Numbered from the stretch's first letter, positions 14,154-28,164 are shown. The stretch is 64,000 bases of DNA from Taenia hydatigena (GCA_036345935.2 JADWOT020000006.1:8716519-8780518); one strand, 5' to 3'. A program made the numbers and translations. The notes: generated from the letters alone by a model not told the origin.

Positions 14154-15138
14154 TCGTGAGAAACTTGGTACCACCTATCCTCCTCTCTCTCTCTCCAGTA
14201 CTAGTGTTCATGGGCACACGACCGAGTCTGTGTTTATGCGTGGCCAAGGGCAACAGAATACTTAATGTGGAGAGCTGAACATGAAGCTTTTAAGTGCAAC
14301 TTCTCTTTCACATTTTCGTGCCACATAAGAGGCCTAGGAATATAGAAAGTACAACCCGAATCACAGAGCTTTGGTAAAGATCAAGTGAAAAAAAGATGAA
14401 ATGCTTTTGAGAACCCCAGCAGCATTACCTCTTATCAGGAGCACCCGTAGTCCCATCACGGTGGCAAATGCTTATTTTATTTTTAAAAAAACAAGAAAAT
14501 CATGCCCTCTATTCTTCGTTAGAAACAATGCAATAGATGAATGATTTTGGAGAAAAACAATTCGTTTAGTCGGATAACGATCATGCCTTGGCATAGATCG
14601 CAGAACAATGAAGTCATGAAAAGGCGGAACTCAAAGTCAGCAGTTTCACATCGTGCTCGCCTTTTAGGCCCTGTCGATTTCAGCACTATTCAATGAGAAT
14701 CCTCCTCCGTCATTTGTGATTACCAAACAGTCAACAATAGCTACGCACAATAAGCAACAATTGTTTAAATCCTACGTTGTTCAGGAAGGATCCTCTCACA
14801 GACATAGCACACGTGTTGCCTCCAACTCAATCCACAGGAAGATTCTGGTGCAGAAAAATTTGCTTTATAACAATAGCAGTGCAAGATGCCCAGAAAAGTA
14901 AACGAAAAGAACAAGTAATAAGTGAGAGTTGGTCGAATTCACTCCACATTAGCAATAATGCCTCCTGGTACTATAATCCCAGCATCAGTTCGCGTGAACC
15001 TACCCTTTGGAGGAAACATTTCATAACAAGGTCGATTCAATTTTCTTTATTTTCACCGGCTCTTAATAACCCAGAAGTATGTGCACTACAGTTAAAAATC
15101 CACACTGTCGTATGAAAGGTGAGTTAAAATGGAAAAAC
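14154..15138. other. Intergenic region between the LRR gene and RPUSD4-like gene
   Basis: No coding sequence is recognised. Both neighbouring genes are on the minus strand, so this holds the upstream region of the LRR gene and the 3' untranslated region of the RPUSD4-like gene, including its likely polyadenylation signal. Confidence 0.6.
15046..15051 (-). promoter_or_regulatory. Polyadenylation signal AATAAA
   Basis: A canonical AATAAA on the minus strand lies about 88 bp downstream of the stop codon of the RPUSD4-like gene. It is the likely 3' processing signal for that gene. Confidence 0.5.
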
Positions 15139-18100
15139 TCAGAAGAGCTTGAAACGAGTCCAGCGCAGTGTGCGGGGAATGCGAATGCCGAGGCAGTTGA
15201 GGGTGGCGAGAAAGAAAGAAGGCAGAGGAGCGACGAACTGGCGCACCTCGCGCGGCCGCTCACGGCTCAAAAAGGCAAAAAAGCCCGGTGGTGGCTGAGA
15301 TGGAGGGGTGGAGGAAGGCGTGATGGTCGCGGTGGTGACATCGCCGAATTTGACGCTGTGCGCGTGCAGATGTAGTCCCAAATATCGTGCCTTCGACTGG
15401 CGTATCCCTAGAGCCTCAAGAGTTCGTTTTGACAGGCGTTGGGGCGCTAGATACCCAAAGTGCGCGTACTTGTGATCTCCCAGGATCGGCGTCTCCAGCG
15501 CCGCACTCAAGTGGACACGAATTTGGTGCCTTATACCTGCTCGCAGGGGCGGAGTACAATTACTCAAGGTGTGGGGAATTTACGATACATAAGTAGTAAG
15601 TTACTACCCAACCAAGCAGTTCTTTCAAGATACCGATTCGAAATAAGCTCGATTCCCAAGCCATGGTGAAATTCGTCAGTTTTGGGAGTTATAGCTCATA
15701 CAGACTGCAAAGAACCGAACATCTTCAATTTCTTTGAACTACAAATCGTCAAAGACCACAGAATTCAGCTATTTTCGACTTTTTGTGGGTCATTCGTAAG
15801 CGCTTACTCGATTTATTTCGAAGGAACCTTCGTATTCTGCATCATAGACAACAGGTGGTGAATAACACTTCAAGCTTCAATAGGCCAATAATACAATGCT
15901 TAGAATGCCTTCAACCCTCGAAAATAGTTCCAGCCCAATTTTCTGGAAGTTCCGCTTGATTGCTAGTCTCAAAAATTTATAGAGTCGTGTTGCTCAGTCC
16001 AGCCTGATGGGATCCTGTCCAACAAAGACGCACTCCGATTCCACTGATGACTACTCGAGGGTCAGTTATTCTGAATCGTCAAGAAGTACGCAGGAGGAAC
16101 TCGGAAAAGCCTCTGTTCCATATCCACCATACACGTACATGCTGACCGTGCCTTCCTTATGTACTCATTACATCACTACAGAAAATACCTTCATTCTAGA
16201 GACTATCTATCATTCATCTGGCTGGAGGCCTCCATAGGATCTAGGAACGCAGTCCTTCTCCAAATTATAAAATCAGCAACTTAGTTTGTAGTAGCTGTCA
16301 ACGCACTTTATTAATAGTAGCCTACGGCGCGGAGATATTACATCGAGATCTAGAAAAAAACGTTTCAGATTCTGCGCTTGAAGAACTTTCCCAATTTTTT
16401 TGCATTCATAAAGACTAGAACATATGGCACCTTCAAGAAATAAAAGGGATTAAAGTGGAACTAAACAGAGTCGGTGAGTGTTTCTTAAGATGGTTTGGAG
16501 CACACGTTTATCAAGTCATGCTTCTGAAAATAGGGACTCAATACTGGCAAGGGAACCACAGAAACACTTGCTGGACCGACCTGTCACCGAGCAGCACTCC
16601 ACGAGAGCTGCATCGTTGCGCCTGTCAAGGACGTTGAAGTGGGTAATGGCGTTGGTCGTTTTGCGTACTTTCTCAAGGCACTCTACCCCTCCGATTTCGT
16701 CCCTCAAGGCACCACCGTCTACTCGCAACTCTAAACGTGGGCGATGCGCAACCATCTGAGAAAACTATCGTGCATGCTTAACCAGACTTACCCGGTATAC
16801 ACCGTTGATTTGTTTCTGTGATATAGGCAAATAAATGCTGCCCTCCTTTTCGCGTGGGATGCCTGATGTGATGCAGAGGTAAGACTTCCTGATCCAACGA
16901 TTGGCAAATGCTTCAGTCAACTTAAGATGCGTATCTTGATTTCTAGGAAATAATACAATCCACCCTCTCGACCGATGTGGCACAAATAGGTAAGACAAGA
17001 AAGCGCGATGTTTGGGTACCTTGAGATAAGGAGTATACCGGTTGCCTCCTTGTCGATTCGGTGAGTTAGTTGAAGGGTATTGCTCCCACCATAAGAATCG
17101 TGCCGAAATCTATAGGCTAATCTTGGAAGAAGACCATCCACACTGAAGCATTGACCCTGGCCACCTACAAACAAATTATCTGGTTAGCTAAGACGGAGTG
17201 AAATACCGAAAAAAAAATCAAGATTAAATTTATGATGGCTTCCGCTGAAAAGGCGCACCAGATTTAAGCTACTGTGAACTGCATTCCAACTTAGTTGACT
17301 GTAGTTTTTTCAGTTACAAACCAAAACAAAAGGAACGTGTGAACTGGGCCGACTCACCGTGGCAAGCTATTCCTGGAGGCTTGTTGATCACAAGTAAGTT
17401 TTCTGGAGATAAAAAGACATTTACATCTTAAGTCAGTTAGAACTCGAAGAGGGTGGGTGCTTAAAAAATGAAAGATATGATAACAATGTTTCAGAAATAG
17501 TAGGTCATTCGGTTTACAAACAATTGCGATAATACAGGAAAGAAAAGCCATTTCTTGCATCAAATACGTGGTGCCTAAAAAGTGATTTAAAATTGAAACT
17601 ACTACTTTTGCATTCAAACATTTATCTCAATATAGTATCAAGGAGGAATCGTAATACCGTTTCGCAGTAGATCTTAGAAATCGAACTACTAATGTGACGA
17701 AATGGCCAAATCAGGCCCATGAGCATATATATGCTCCCATGGAAGATTCACCGTTTCAAAGGTGAAAACCGGTCTAAAATACGGCAAATTCACGAACAAC
17801 AAATAACAACATGAGGTATGAAAATTTGGTTATACTGAGGAGAGACTTGCCTTGAACGGCAAGGATGCTTTTGTATAAAACCTCGGCCGCTTCGTCCTCT
17901 GTGAGAAGATGGAATTTGATGGGATCATCGTCAGGTACACGAAATCCTCGTGAATCGTATCGCCCTCTAGAACCCCACTTCTCTCGATGCTTGAAATCAA
18001 GTTCTGGAATAAGATAAAAAATCTAATCAAGAACACTAAATTAAATTAATTAAAATACAAGTTAACATTCAAACAGAGGCAATCCCATACAGCATGATTG

Positions 18101-18446
18101 AGCAATATAATATGCGCTTTTCGTTAATCTACACTATCTGAGAAATCAATTTTGTGAATCTAGTAGCGGCGACACAAAGGTTAATCGAGAAACCTAATTT
18201 ACTTCCTCCGCTGTATTGGTTGATAGACAGTTGTTCGCGGACACCAGTAATGCAATCAGCGACACTTTCGGTGCCTTCCAAATTGGAAATCCTGGATGTC
18301 TTTGGTTCTTGGAAGTAAGACTGATCGAGGTACCCATTCTCCTCCACGCCAAGGTCAACCGGCACCTCAGTAAGCTCATCTATCACTCTCTTAGAGACTT
18401 TGGGGAGCGGTTCTAGAACGTCAGAAAAGAATTGATGCAAATGCAA
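15139..18446 (-). CDS. RPUSD4: RNA pseudouridine synthase, RPUSD4-like (mitochondrial)
   Basis: This RluA-family enzyme isomerises uridine in RNA. The human orthologue acts on mitochondrial 16S rRNA. Minus-strand exons are: from at most 18446 to 18203, 18003-17851, 17402-17358, 17164-17020, 16942-16792, 16755-16581 and 15536-15139, with the stop at 15139. All phases agree. The family start NLLVINKPPG is followed by GGQGQ, the catalytic-aspartate motif HRIDKEATGILL, and the C-terminal block GIRHQIRVHLS...ILGDHKY...QSKARYLGLHLHAH. The last of these matches RPUSD4 better than RPUSD1-3. The block after it carries a Ser/Thr/Pro-rich insert before a family-like PxFF region. The first visible exon has no in-frame ATG, so the true start, probably with a mitochondrial targeting peptide, lies in an unrecognised upstream exon. 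The intron after 17851 needs a GC donor. No catalytic residue seems lost. Confidence 0.9.
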
Positions 18447-20640
18447 GCTGTTTGTCGTTATTAGTTTAATTTCTGCATACAGGCAGGACTTTTAGTGTAT
18501 GGCAAAAAATAATAAGGGTGTGATTGCTTATTAAAGTACATACGTTCACACCCACTGGACAGTTCCGTTAATTCAGCTTACGCAGCAAAATTAGTACAAT
18601 ACTCAAGAAACTGTGCAATGGGTGAAAAAATTTGTGGCATCAATACGCACGCCTCAATCAAACAGGCGCAGAACTTCGAAAGGGTAGGAATAATAGTACC
18701 GCACATATAACCTATCTAAAGAGCCCATTTCTAACTAATCCAACTTAAGAGATCATGTGGACAATGATTTTACAGAATGGCTAGTTAACGAAAGCAAACT
18801 GTTAAATCAAAATAGTCAAAAGTGCAACAAATGTACCATGCTACAAAGCAGAGAAGAAAGTACGGTTTCAGAATAATAGGACGACTCACCGAAAAACAAG
18901 CTGTCAATGTAAGATTCCCCACCCAGTGTAGCCTCATTCGCACCACTATCTGTCAAAGAATTACCGTGAGTAAAAAATGTAAATACCTTTCTTCGGCATT
19001 TGGCAACAAGAATGACCTGTATGACTGCAAAAAGCCCGTTTTACTACAAATAACGCAACATCGGAAAGCCTCAAAACCGTTCTGATCGAATGTATCCTTA
19101 CACAGACAAGGAATACTCAAAAGCCGAAAAAGCGACACCCCTTAGGAGTAGAATTCAGCTCATAAATTTGCGTTAGAGCCAGCAGTGTGTGATTAGAGGA
19201 AGAGATCACAAGGAGCCAGGGCGAATTACACTTACAGCAATGAATTTGGCAATATTTAATGCCACAATACCCTTAATCACACTCAAAGATGACATACGAG
19301 GAAAAAAAAGCATTAGTATTTCAACCGAGAAAATCTAAACAGAACCAAACCACGGTATTGATAAAGTTCTATGTCGCCACACTTTGCCTGCATCCGTAAG
19401 GACCCAAACAAAATTTGCTAGGACCGACCACTAAATTCTGGATCTGGTAATAGAATCCCACATTGAACTTAGACTATGAGCCTTCGAATGCCGTTACTTC
19501 CATTAAGATAAACTGTCTTGTGGCTTTGCCTATTAATGTATTTTCTGCTTCTCAAATATCTCTCACATTCAAACGTTTAAACGTAGAGTAGGCCTTCGGG
19601 TATACCCGTAATGTCAGTGATTACAAGGCAAAGGCAAATCCCAATTTGTTCCCAAGATTTTAGTGCATTTTGAGCAAGAAATAATGGAGCAGCGGGATGA
19701 AGATTGGATAGCATATCTTCGTAAGAACCACCAGGATTTCGGGGGCAGTAACACGAATAGGACGAGAGAGGCAAAGTGTAGTAAATTAGAAAAATCGGAT
19801 GACTAAATTGTGCAAAATCGAGGGAGGCACTCAGAACACACATTTTCAACCAATCAAAATAGGAAATATTGTTACTGTTGTGTTGGAAAAGAAAGATTCT
19901 CGAAAGATTATGCCACGATAAAGACTAGGAGTTATTGTGAGTATAATGCAAAGCATGAAGAAATAACGTCTCACCACTTTAGTGTCTGATGGTAAATAAA
20001 TGTGCACCTAGCATGATACTGCGTAGAATTTGCCGCAAAACGAACAAAACTTTTAAAAATGCCTTATATCATTTCTACACTGAATTTAATTTAGGATGGT
20101 CATGACCTTTGCTTGGAGGAAGCGGTTGTTTTAATATTTTTAATAGGATGTTGGCCGCCATTTTCGTAATTGTCACTGGATCTTCGGCTCTGTGTATCTA
20201 TGGTGGTATGTCGACTTGCTGGTGGCGTGTCTGTATAGTACTCAGTTAATCTCTCAACTTCCTTATCATTTTCTACGCACGCGGCTTGGGTAGGGCCTTA
20301 GGGTGGTGCGTTTCTTATTAAACCAATAATTTTCTGTCACGATACTAATTTAGTAAGTAGTGACTGATTTCCTCTAAGGTCTTATATTTTACGCAGAAGT
20401 ACTACATATAGTTGGTGGCAGTGTATTCATCTTGGCTGTCGTTTGGCTTCCGTGCTTTTGCTTTGAAGTGAAACTTTTCTTTCAGTGTGTTGCATTCACT
20501 GAGCCCATTTAAAGGATAGTCGACTTTCAGTCGTTAGTACTAGCCGGTCTAATAAATTTTGACGCTTTGAACCATATAATGTCCTCTGGTTTTGTGCTTT
20601 TAGTTCCTTCCCGGTCCGTTGGAAAGGCCGTGCCATTGCT
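18447..20640. other. Divergent upstream region of RPUSD4-like and Pumilio genes
   Basis: No family-assignable coding sequence is visible. The stretch should hold the missing first exon of the RPUSD4-like gene (minus), the Pumilio 5' untranslated region (plus) and both promoters. I could not pick transcription starts by eye. Confidence 0.5.
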
Positions 20641-23600
20641 ATGAATGAATTCACAGACCCTAATGCCCCTGGTCGACCATTTTCATGCATTTCCACCGAA
20701 GCAGATGGAACCCCCAATTCTCCTCACTTTTACAGTGGCGTGCAGCAATCTGAAGCGCCACCTTTGTGCAATGGGTCACAAAAGTTTTGCACCTCAGGGA
20801 ATGACGGTAGTTATGAGTGGTCAGCTACTGAGGAGTCTTCAATTGCAGACCTCAAACAGGTACCTAGACGGTCTGGAGAAATACCATTCGATGATCCCAA
20901 GTCCATATGGGATAGTTCTTATGGACCGTTGAACGTAACAAGTGCTCAATCATCCCGTATTTGGGGTTTTGGCAATTCCACATTTTCTCAACCTGCTGTC
21001 ATAAAGGATTCTCAGCGTGACACTCCTCTTACTCGTGTCTCACAAACACCTTATAATTGTTTATCGAATATTGGGCTTGGTTATGGTGGTGGTCTACCAA
21101 TGTCCCCCGTCAACAAAGACATGACTGAAATAGGTCAACAGATGATCGATCACGTCCTAAGTAATTCGCCTAACAATGCCTGTGAGTATTTCATGTGTGT
21201 TTGTTTGTTATCATCCTCTTTTCTAGATTCACTGGTTGAATATGCTGTTTTTTAATACCATCACTTTCTGATTTTTGTGATGTTCATCTCCGATCAAAAC
21301 GTTAACTGTGATCATGGATGTTGAGCCTGAATCTCCACCCTGATTTAATTACCACTATAGATATTGGGAAGAAATGTGGTCTCAATTTTCTACGTTAAAA
21401 TTCGTATATTTCGCATGTGCTTCTTTCCCAGTTCTTGACTACGCAATCGTGAAAAAGATTTCTTGCTCTTTTTCGGCAAAATCAGTTGTAATGTTTGTCT
21501 GAATCTTCTATCTGGTGCTTATTTTGGTTTCCGTTGCATGATTTAAGCACAATCATCTAATTTCGCGGTTGTGACTTGTAAATTGTCTTTCTCCCAGGTG
21601 ATCCATTCCTATCCATGCACGCTCAAGTGTCTTCTGTTGATAACGTGGCCTCTCAGTTTCCTTCATCACAAGGTCGGCCGGATCTCCATCCCGTGCCAGC
21701 AGATCAGGCAGCATCTTCCCCGTACCATGCACCGGCGGAACAGGCATTAAACCCACTTCCTATGTCCCTTGTAGCGAACGAAAGAGAGGGTGGGATGGAG
21801 GAGGCTCACTTGCCTCAGACGCCTGTACCTCCTATCGGCTCCAGCGCCGTTGCGTCCATCCTTAGCAATCCTGCGGCATTATCCAATTTAGCCCGATACC
21901 TAGCTGCTCAAGCTGACACCCTTCAAAATCAACAGGCTGTTTGTCCTCCGCAAAACAGTACTATGCCACGGGATATCGCTTTTTTAAGTATGTTTTCTTT
22001 TTGGGGCGATATCATACATCTTATCAGTAGGAGGGTTTAGCTTCGAGACTGGATGGAATTGTTGCTTTTGGATAGGGTATCACTTGTTCGTTTCGTTTTC
22101 TGAAAAACTTAATTTCGTCCGGCCAAATTGTGTTTGGCAAAGGGTAGACCACTTCCTAACCCAGCAAAAAATCCTGCTGTCCCTGTGAGGGGACGAAGTT
22201 ACGAACTCAACCTTCAAAATGGATACGACTGGGTTGTTACGCATAAATACTCTTGTAGCCACAAGCGGTATGATTGGTATAGAATGGTTGATCCCTTTAT
22301 TTTTAGCGGCTCAACTGAATGCAATGCGGATGGATCCACATCAGCAAACTACCGCCGCATCATTTTTACCTCCCATTACAACCAATTCTTTCACCAACGG
22401 TTTTACTCACGGTGTTTCTGGTGATCTTGCTGGACCAATGTCTACTGCCAACTTCACATCTGGTGCCTTCAGTGGTCCTCCACCCGCCCAACTCAGTAGT
22501 GCTTCTTGTCTCCTGTCACCAGACCAGATACCAGCTGGATTTTATCCTCCGCCGCAAAGTGGCGCCTCTCCTGTCACCTACTTCTCCGGTGCCGCCTTTG
22601 ATAATCGTGGACCACCGCCGGCACAGCCACCGCTGTCTGTCCTTGGTCCCGAAGGTGTCCGTACACCTGCTGTTCAGTCCAACGATACATCAGTTGGTGT
22701 CCAGAGTGCGCTGGCGAGTCAGCAGGCGGCTTACTACGCACATTTACTTGCTGCAGCAATGAATGGTGGTGTCCCACCAGTCGCACCACGAATGTCCATA
22801 ACGGTACCCCCATCTAATCTCTCCCCTGGTAGCGGTGCAGTGAGTGGAGGGCCTTTGACCACTCCTTGTTCTTATGAACCACACCCGCAAAATCATAGCG
22901 AGTTGTCTCAGGGACAGTATAATGTCGAGAAATTCAAGGTTTGTTTCCTTTATGATCGAGTCGTATTTATTCGGTCCTTCGAGTTAGAGAGGTTTTAAGT
23001 TCAAATTCTTTGACAGTTTCTTAGTTCGTGTCCAAAATTTGATTGATTCAAGTAAAAGTAACTTTTTGAAGAATTTACTGTGTCATGGGCTAATACTTCT
23101 GTGAAATCACTTAAACTCAGGTTAGAGCGAAAAGCGCATTTTGAAATTTGTCAATTCCTTGAACAGCCATAAATGGGATTTGCTTCTCCAGAGGGTTATT
23201 TATAATCGTTGAGATTGTTAGGTATTTTTATACTTTCAGTGTCCCATTATGTTGAATTTGTGTATATTTTTAGTATTGAAGCATTACTTAGCACGGGTGT
23301 TCATAAATGCTAACGAATCGGCCCTGTTTTTATTCTTGCCCCTAAGCAGTAGCACAGTGTCGTGATTGAAATTTTCGTGAGTTTGCTTAAAGTTTGTTAT
23401 GATTCTCCAGTTCTAACAATTTAGTTGCGTCTTTGTTTCGTTCTTCCGTGTTAAACTGTTCTGTGATATTAATAACCAACTGGTTGCTCACCTCAATTAA
23501 TTTAGAATCTAGGGTTGTGTATCAAACTAAAGACGAGATTTTACTTTTGCGGTGTATTTATTCATTCCAATGCTGTCCTCAACCAGGCTTACAGTGAATT

Positions 23601-26600
23601 GCCTGATGGTGGAGGTAACGGCCTGGCGACAACTCTTCTTCCTTCTGGTTCAACTATGGTGCAGCAGCTGCCGCCAATAGCATTCAATCAACAGCATTCT
23701 CACCCTAGCTTCGTTCCTTCTCGACTTTCTGCACTTCCAATGAATCAACAGCAGCAACCACACACACAACGATCTCCAATGCCTGACCCTCGTTTACCTC
23801 TCACTCCGACCATGGGCGCAAACTTCTGTTTTGAGACTCCCGTCACTCCGGCATCACACTATGCCGCGACTCCATCTCCTTTTGCTCCCATATTACCTCC
23901 TCCCTTTCCAAACGCAAACATCGCTCCAACCGATTGTCTGCCGATTCCCCCTTCCACCCCCGATTTAAGCGTTCCTCCCCAGGGTCTCCCGTCCGGCTTT
24001 CCTCCATTGGGCTTTCCTCGTCGCTTTATCACACCACCGCCATCATCATCTTCATCAACTCAACGTAGACCCCAGTTCAGCAGACCATCTCCGATGGAGA
24101 ATCCCGGCTTCATTGCAGTGCCTCCTCGAGGGATAAGAGGTCTTCAACCTGGAAATCAACAGAGACTTTTGCTCTTCAAAAACCAGGCTGTGAATCTGTT
24201 TGGTCTTAACAATGTCGCTGGTGGCGCCGGCCCCGGTAGTCGTTTACCTTTTGTGTCACAGTCTGTTCCCACTCCTACTATGTTTCCCACGATTACGTCA
24301 TCGGTTCCAGGGGTTTTTCCATCTGTGTCAGCTTCAGTGACGCCGGAGCGGAGTCGCCTGTTGGAGGATTATAGGTTTGTTTCTATCACCCACAAAATGG
24401 TTTTTGGTGTACTTTCATCCAGCCTGACTTTTTATCATTTCAACCCTTCTGATATTGTAACTGCGGTTATACGTGTATCTCTGTTGATTAGCCTCTCTTA
24501 TTATGAGCATATTCAGCTGCGCATGCGAGGCTAAATGGGCTTTACTTGAACTCGATTTGATCACATAAAACGTTTGGAGTTTCAGCAGTCTTAATCAACT
24601 AAAAGACCGTGCAGCCAGAGGTAATGCTGAGTGTGATTGAAAAATAAACCGTATCCCATTCAAATTACATTAGTTTAGGATGTGTATAAAAATAGTGCCA
24701 ATAAATGTAAACGCTCTATTAGTCTACTGAACGGAAGGCAACGTACTAATTTTAATCCCCAATGAAATGATGGGATCTTACTGTGAATCATTTACTGGGT
24801 ATTTGTCTATGAAATGTGTATGTGGGATGAATTCGTGCTCTTTTATTTAACTGCGGTTATCGGGCTTTTCGGCTTACGTATAGGGATTCATCGAACTTAT
24901 AACCAGTCGGTTGGTGAATAAATACTACTTTTTATGCCTTTTGTGCTGTGCAGGTGGTTCTCTGTTTTTCCTTGAAAGGTATACTCGAATGCCCTTTTTG
25001 ACACTTCACGATTTGGTGGGCCATATGGTGGAGTTTGCACAGGATCAGTACGGCTCTAGACTCATTCAGCAAAGGTTGGAGCAGGCCAGTGCTGTGGATA
25101 AGACTGCTGTCTTTCGCGAAGTCATTCCTCATTGCCATATCCTCATGACGGATGTCTTTGGCAATTACGTCATTCAAAAGTTCTTCGAGCTCGGCACTCC
25201 TGAGCAAAAGCGAGTTAGTGTTTTATCACAATTTTGGTTGAAATAACTTTTCCCGGTTGTTTTCGTCCATACCCCATTTTCTGATCGAAAATAACTGACT
25301 ACCTAAGGCAAAAGTTACCCTGGCACTGATGACTAAATCAACGTTTAACGGTATTTTCTAATATTTAATAAGAATTATAAAATTGGTAACTCCATTAAAA
25401 TTACGCTAAGAAAAATTGTGTTCTCAATCCACTAGCGTTGCCTGAGTCCAACGGGTTTGCGTCTTGATGTATTTACTTCAGGCACTTTATTTCTGTTTCC
25501 TGATAAAAGCTGTGCAAATTAAGCACTGCATCTACACGATAAATTGTCGTTATATCGCAAGATCTTAAAAAGACTAATATCTCTTGTGATTTCTAATTAT
25601 TTTACAAAAGTATCTTGTTGAAGTGAGATTGCCTTAATTTTGGGTCTATCATTATCATTCAATTGTATCGTATCAACCCATCCTTCGTGATTTTAGATAT
25701 TGGTGCAGCAAATCAAGGGGCAAGTACTGGCACTTTCGCTTCAGATGTATGGGTGTCGGGTGGTTCAAAAGGCCATTGAATCTGTCAGTCTAGAGACACA
25801 AATTAGCTTAATGAAGGAGCTTGAAGGATCTGTGCTGAAGTGTGTGAAGGACCAAAACGGCAATCACGTTGTCCAAAAGTGCATCGAATATGTTCCTTCT
25901 GAGCATCTTCAATTCATCGTTGATGCTTTCAAGGGGAATGTAGGTTTTGCATTCCTTCCATCGCTTTTGCTGCTTATTCCATCGTGTATAGTATTCATTT
26001 TGACTTTTTTCAGGTGCATTCAGTTTCAACACACTCGTACGGTTGCCGTGTGATTCAACGCATTCTAGAGCACTGTAGCGCCGAACAAACGGCTCCAATT
26101 TTGGAAGAGCTGCATCAGTGCGCAGAGTCACTCTTCGAGGATCAGTACGGAAATTATGTTATTCAGGTACTCAACTCGTCGATTTTTTCGTGTACCGATC
26201 CCAACAATGTGTGCTCAATATTGATTATGTTTTTAAACGGCTTGCATTTTTGTGACTTGATTTGATAATTCCTTAAATGCCTACTTTTGCTCATGTGACC
26301 GAGGAATCACGCACGGCTTCCCTCCTATAAGTACCGGTTCTGGTCATAGCTGTTTATTGTTTCCTATTATTTATCAATGCGTAGATTCTCTTGGTGCCTA
26401 ACTGTACCCCTTACCAAGCCCGTTACCATTGATTCTTTTTAGCACATATTTGAGCACGGTCGAACGGAGGAAAAGAGCCGCATGATTAATCGTCTTCGAG
26501 GACGGGTGGCTGCCCTCTCCGTACATAAATTTGCCAGTAACGTTGTTGAGAAGGCTGTTACTAACGCTAGTCGTCAGGAGCGACAGGCCTTAATCAACGA

Positions 26601-27138
26601 GGTATTGGAGAATGTTGATCCAAATCAGACTCAATTCCCTGCGATGGATTGTCTAGATGAGAGGGAAGACACTTCAGTCCTGTGGATTATGATGAAAGAT
26701 CAATTCGCCAACTATGTGATACAGAAAATGCTTGACGTGGCAGAGCCGCCCATTCGCAAGGAGCTGATGGCGCGCATTCGACCTTACATCAACAGCCTCC
26801 GTAAGTACACATATGGGAAACACATTATCGGTAAGATGGAGAAATACTACTCCAAGACTGTCAGTAGCAGCCACATTCCTTATTTTCCACCGGAAGAGTT
26901 AGACAATGCAAGTATTCACTCCTCGTCTTCTTTAACTGGATCTTCAAATTTACCGACTGGGGAGTCAGTTGTGACGGCTGATGAAAACTCACATCCTTCA
27001 CCTCCTCAAAATGAGTTTTTGCATCATGCAACTGCATCGGAAAATCATTGTGCTTCAACTGAGGATGGAAACCAAATGGTAGAAACCGAAGCGGCACTCG
27101 TTAATCAGTCAGTAGTTTCGAAACCAGTGGAGGCCTAG
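20641..27138 (+). CDS. PUM: Pumilio-family (PUF) RNA-binding protein, full length
   Basis: This post-transcriptional repressor binds mRNA 3' UTRs in the cytoplasm. There are eight exons: 20641-21181, 21598-21987, 22307-22938, 23587-24374, 24979-25213, 25697-25939, 26014-26166 and 26443-27138. All phases agree and give 1225 residues, close to human PUM1. The N-terminal 770 or so residues are low-complexity, rich in Pro, Ser and Gln. The segment near SIWDSSYG and [10 protein letters not shown] resembles the conserved N-terminal part of animal PUM proteins. The Pumilio homology domain spans about residues 778-1128. Its eight repeats carry the RNA-contact signatures SRLIQ, NYVIQ, CRVVQ, NHVVQ, CRVIQ, NYVIQ, SNVVE and NYVIQ. 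It ends in RKYTYGKHI...KYY and a tail of about 97 residues. The start is the first ATG before the PUM-like N-terminus. A non-coding 5' exon is possible. Confidence 0.95.
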
Positions 27139-28164
27139 CATCTTGTGAAATCATGCATATCCGTTTCATTCTCGCTGTCACAGTGTCATTTTTGTTCTCT
27201 GTATAGGATCGTTTCGTTATTTTTCCCTCAAAATCTAGAAGTCCCACCTGTGTATATTCAAACAGGTCCGTGTAATGATTTGTTGTAAATTGGCTTTAAC
27301 ATTTGCGCTCCCAGGTCTCCATGTATTCATTCACCTTTCGGGTTACTTTTCGCTTTCCTTCTACAAACCGTGGTTGAGAGCACTGTGTTGACTGAAGAAG
27401 CATTCAAACCCTACTTCTGGTGACGAATGTGAACCTAGTATGACACCTGGCACCTTGACCCAGAGGCGGAGCTCTCTCTGTGTCGTATTATAAATATAAA
27501 ACACATACATGGAAAATTGTATAATTTGTATTGGTACCTTTATAAACTTCCCTATTTCCGCCTATGCGTGCCTCTTAACTTTCGGCTCTCCTTCATCGTG
27601 GAAAATCAAAATTTGTACTTGCGTGCACATAGAAAATGGAGAAAACAGGTGATCGGAGTTTTTTTTTTTTGTTTTACAATGGGTCTGGATTGCTGTTTTT
27701 AATGCCTTAGGTCTTTGTAGGTTAACGCTTACATTGGGGTCAAGATCGTGATTTACCCATTTCACTTTGTTTGACTTGTTGGGTGTTGGGTGCAGTAGGC
27801 CTGCGAGTCTTTTTGAACTGTTCCTCATTCGTTCCACATGGCGGTGGGTAGGTGCAACTGAGGACGGCGGATCGTAGTAAAAAATGTAGCACTTGACAGG
27901 ACGTCAAACTTACTGTGGCTGCGGGGTTCATGGGCTGAGATTGTGCGCCGGAGAGGCCTAGTTCTATTATATTTACCAGAATTAGTTGCCTGTAATTTGG
28001 TAGTCGCGTGTGGATTTTGGTCAGGGTAGCGTTGTTGCTCTGTAGTAGCTTTCGGATGCCGATCAAGCAAGTTGGTCAGACCAGGGTGGCATACCAACCA
28101 AGCATCACTTGCTTCACCGAGGCGGAGTTTGAAGAATGAATGTTGTGGTCAAATAAATGGTAGT
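27139..28164. other. Pumilio 3' flank and unassigned sequence
   Basis: The first few hundred bases are probably the Pumilio 3' UTR. No canonical AATAAA was found, only AT-rich ATAAATATAAA near 27491. From about 27.7 to 28.16 kb the base composition becomes richer in G and C and resembles worn repeat DNA next to the solo LTR. Its minus-strand open frames have no recognisable homology. Confidence 0.45.

Noticed and set aside
15079..15375. Plus-strand frame opposite the RPUSD4-like last exon
   Set aside because: It is an antisense shadow of a conserved coding exon; its Arg/Gly-rich sequence reflects the GC content.
24954..24978. Earlier CAG acceptor for Pumilio exon 5
   Set aside because: It breaks the phase; the acceptor at 24978 gives the conserved LLEDYR-YTRMP join.
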